DNA from: Brevibacillus sp.
GTDB taxonomy: Bacteria > Bacillota > Bacilli > Brevibacillales > Brevibacillaceae
Length of the DNA: 7,383 nt
NCBI GenBank assembly: GCA_029240815.1
Contig: JARDZO010000272.1
Location: 1 to 7,383 of the forward strand
Reading direction: 5' to 3'
This document shows, one piece after another, positions 6,183 to 7,383 of this stretch (position 1 is its first letter; each line of letters begins with the position of its first letter). The notes beneath the pieces were generated by a model. It was given only the letters and a program-made list of their open reading frames with translations, did not search any database and was not told the DNA's origin. Made by a program: the position numbers and the translations under genes.

Positions 6183-6256
6183 CGCTGCGTCACGAGTGAA
6201 CGCTGCGTCACAGGTGAACGCTGCACCACAGGTAATCACTCTGCGTCACCAGTGAA
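6183..6256. repeat. 18-bp tandem repeat array with palindromic cores, running into the dehydrogenase stop codon
   Basis: Four units on the plus strand. CGCTGCGTCACGAGTGAA (6183-6200) and CGCTGCGTCACAGGTGAA (6201-6218) come first. CGCTGCACCACAGGTAAT (6219-6236) is degenerate, and after 2 extra bases CTCTGCGTCACCAGTGAA (6239-6256) completes the array. Three of the four contain the dyad TCAC-NN-GTGA (6190-6199, 6208-6217, 6246-6255). The last unit includes the TGA stop (6248-6246) and last codons of the upstream gene. It could be a protein-binding array or a minisatellite seeded by the gene end. There are no spacers, so it is not CRISPR. Confidence 0.85.
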
Positions 6257-7343
6257 AGTCGAGGTACATCTTTTTCCAGTCTCTGTGTGCCAAGGCAGAT
6301 TCCATTGCGCCAACAAAATCTTCTGCCTTGGCCACCACTGTGTAGGACTCAGGGATTAAGCGCCTCAAGGTGTCCTGACAATCCTTTTGTTCCATGACCC
6401 GCAATACTTCCTCAAAATCCGGAATCGAACTGCGGCTGCTACCGTAGATAGTAAGTCCCTTCTCCAACACGTCACGCGTATTGATCGGAACCATGTCCTC
6501 GCTGACACCCATCGCGATGAGATGCCCCCCTGCATTCAACAGGTCAATCCCTTGATTGATCGCACTCTCGCTGAATTTTCCTCCCGTGCATTCCACGACG
6601 ATATCCACTTTGTCGCCTGCTTGAAAATCGTAATGCTGCACCATTTCCGTACGGGCAAACGTGAATTGATCCAGCTTCTCCCGGATCGCTCCGAATACGG
6701 TCAACCGATCCGTTCCTATCCCGAAGGCATGGTGGAGCATGGCTGCCGTCAAATACCCGACAGGTCCGTCGCCAAAGACGGCAATCTTCGCCCGGCCGAG
6801 CAAATCGTTTACCGGTCTCAAAGCTCGGTACGAAACGCTGCACAATTCAGTCAACACTGCGATTTCATCGGGGATGGATTCCGGGACCGGGATCGCGCAT
6901 TGCTCTGGAATGACCAGCCTGCTCTGGGCGATTCCATCCGTACCGCTTCCCAGAAACCGGCTGTGGGAGCAGTAGTTGTCCGCGATTTCCCCCCTGCATG
7001 CCGGACAGCAGAGCGCAGGCTCCAAATCTTGCAGCAGAAAACCCGCCATATAGGGAACAATCACAACCTTCTGACTATGAGGAAGCTTCGCAGACGCTCC
7101 TCCCACAATCGTTCCGATCCCTTCGTGCAAGAGTGCCATAGGCAGTTTCTTAGCCAGTACTTCCGGCTTCCTGGTCCCTCCAAAATAGCGAAGGTCGGCA
7201 TGACAAATGCTGGCGAGTGTCGGTTCAACTACGACATATCCCTCGGGAACGCTTCGATTGATATCCTGCTCCAAAATCACGCGGGGCTCCGTCAAGCGCA
7301 GCGTTCGCGAATGTACTGTTTCTGTTGTTGTGGTGCCCACCAA
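6246..7343 (-). CDS. TarJ-like zinc-dependent alcohol dehydrogenase (ribitol-5-phosphate / ribulose-5-phosphate oxidoreductase family)
   Basis: A medium-chain dehydrogenase of 365 residues. TarJ proteins interconvert D-ribulose-5-phosphate and D-ribitol-5-phosphate with NADP(H), usually for teichoic-acid precursor CDP-ribitol. The match to B. subtilis TarJ as I recall it is clear: SICHADLRYFGG (45-56), KLPMALLHEGIG (66-77), TELCSVSYRAL (165-175), FGDGPVGYLTA (190-200), VECTGG, SAINQGID, VLEKGLTIYGSSRS. Catalytic-zinc ligands C47, H73 and E74 are present. A cysteine group (C112, C113, C116, C125) resembles a structural-zinc loop, which TarJ lacks in my recollection. The Rossmann GxGxxG is G191-D-G-P-V-G196. 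The start is TTG 7343, with GGAGG 7 nt upstream; the next codon, GTG, is an alternative. The partner TarI is not in the window, though only 40 bases upstream are visible. The 343-bp gap and separate promoter suggest it is not strictly in the transporter operon. Other polyol-phosphate dehydrogenase roles remain possible. Confidence 0.85.
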   Translation of the reverse strand: MVGTTTTETVHSRTLRLTEPRVILEQDINRSVPEGYVVVEPTLASICHADLRYFGGTRKPEVLAKKLPMALLHEGIGTIVGGASAKLPHSQKVVIVPYMAGFLLQDLEPALCCPACRGEIADNYCSHSRFLGSGTDGIAQSRLVIPEQCAIPVPESIPDEIAVLTELCSVSYRALRPVNDLLGRAKIAVFGDGPVGYLTAAMLHHAFGIGTDRLTVFGAIREKLDQFTFARTEMVQHYDFQAGDKVDIVVECTGGKFSESAINQGIDLLNAGGHLIAMGVSEDMVPINTRDVLEKGLTIYGSSRSSIPDFEEVLRVMEQKDCQDTLRRLIPESYTVVAKAEDFVGAMESALAHRDWKKMYLDFHW

Positions 7344-7350
7344 CAGAACA

Positions 7351-7355
7351 CCTCC
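7351..7355 (-). promoter_or_regulatory. Ribosome binding site deciding the TTG start of the dehydrogenase
   Basis: A GGAGG (within ATGGAGGTG) with 7 nt to TTG 7343. The frame stays open upstream to the window edge, so this site is the main evidence for the start. The resulting N-terminus also matches TarJ in length. Confidence 0.75.
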
Positions 7356-7383
7356 ATCTGAAGTTTCTATGATTATGAATTCC

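Larger units (their letters stand above)
5903..6245. other. Intergenic regulatory region between the dehydrogenase and the transporter operon
   Basis: A 343-base stretch with no convincing gene. In transcription direction it holds most of the 18-bp repeat array, then about 50 bases with nothing clear. A hairpin (6131-6086), the cre-like site (6066-6052), the promoter and inverted repeat (6031-5992), and an untranslated leader of about 80 nt follow. I see no good intrinsic terminator for the dehydrogenase transcript on the minus strand, so some read-through is possible. Confidence 0.7.

Noticed and set aside
6183..6256. 18-bp repeats as a CRISPR array
   Set aside because: The units are directly adjacent with no spacers and are shorter than CRISPR repeats; no cas genes are present.
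6387..7361. A 324-codon open frame on the plus strand opposite the dehydrogenase
   Set aside because: It is fully antisense to a well-matched dehydrogenase. It shows no recognisable family, has a Gln/Arg/His-rich composition typical of shadow frames, and has no clear ribosome binding site.
1..7383. Insertion sequence, prophage or other mobile element
   Set aside because: No transposase, integrase or terminal inverted repeats are seen, and all genes are metabolic, co-directional and similar in composition.
1..7383. tRNA or rRNA genes
   Set aside because: No tRNA-like cloverleaf or rRNA segment was recognised in the intergenic stretches, which are short except for 5903-6245.

Overview
The window looks like a piece of a Bacillales chromosome, probably Brevibacillus or a close relative. 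The evidence is the near-even base composition, strong GGAGG-type ribosome binding sites, several TTG and GTG starts, and a ribulokinase that reads very like Bacillus subtilis AraB. This assignment rests on recognition from memory, not on a database search. All seven recognisable genes lie on the minus strand, so transcription runs from high to low coordinates.

In transcription order: (1) 7343-6246, a TarJ-like zinc alcohol dehydrogenase (ribitol-5-phosphate / ribulose-5-phosphate oxidoreductase family). (2) 6245-5903, a 343-base non-coding stretch with an 18-bp palindromic tandem repeat array, a strong imperfect hairpin, a catabolite-response-like site, and a promoter overlapped by a perfect 10-bp inverted repeat. 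(3) 5902-4850, a UgpC/MalK-type ATPase. (4) 4857-3979 and (5) 3939-3004, MalF- and MalG-type permeases; the second has a repetitive Gly/Ala/Pro/Glu N-terminal tail. (6) 2982-1669, a lipoprotein solute-binding protein of the UgpB kind. (7) 1650-889, a cytoplasmic glycerophosphodiester phosphodiesterase (GDPD). (8) 837 to the window edge, the N-terminal half of an AraB-type ribulokinase. Genes 3-8 are spaced from an 8-bp overlap to 51 bp and form one likely operon.

Together they suggest uptake of an intact glycerophosphodiester. The ABC importer would bring it in, and the cytoplasmic GDPD would cleave it to sn-glycerol-3-phosphate plus an alcohol. The linked ribulokinase and the TarJ-like dehydrogenase both act on pentulose/pentitol chemistry. 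This raises the inference that the released alcohol is a pentitol such as ribitol, as would come from teichoic-acid fragments, and is fed into the pentose phosphate pathway. The individual family calls are firm. The combined pathway is a hypothesis.

The structural oddities are two independent 18-bp minisatellites with a dyad in most units, one inside a permease gene and one straddling a stop codon, and a regulatory region dense in inverted repeats.
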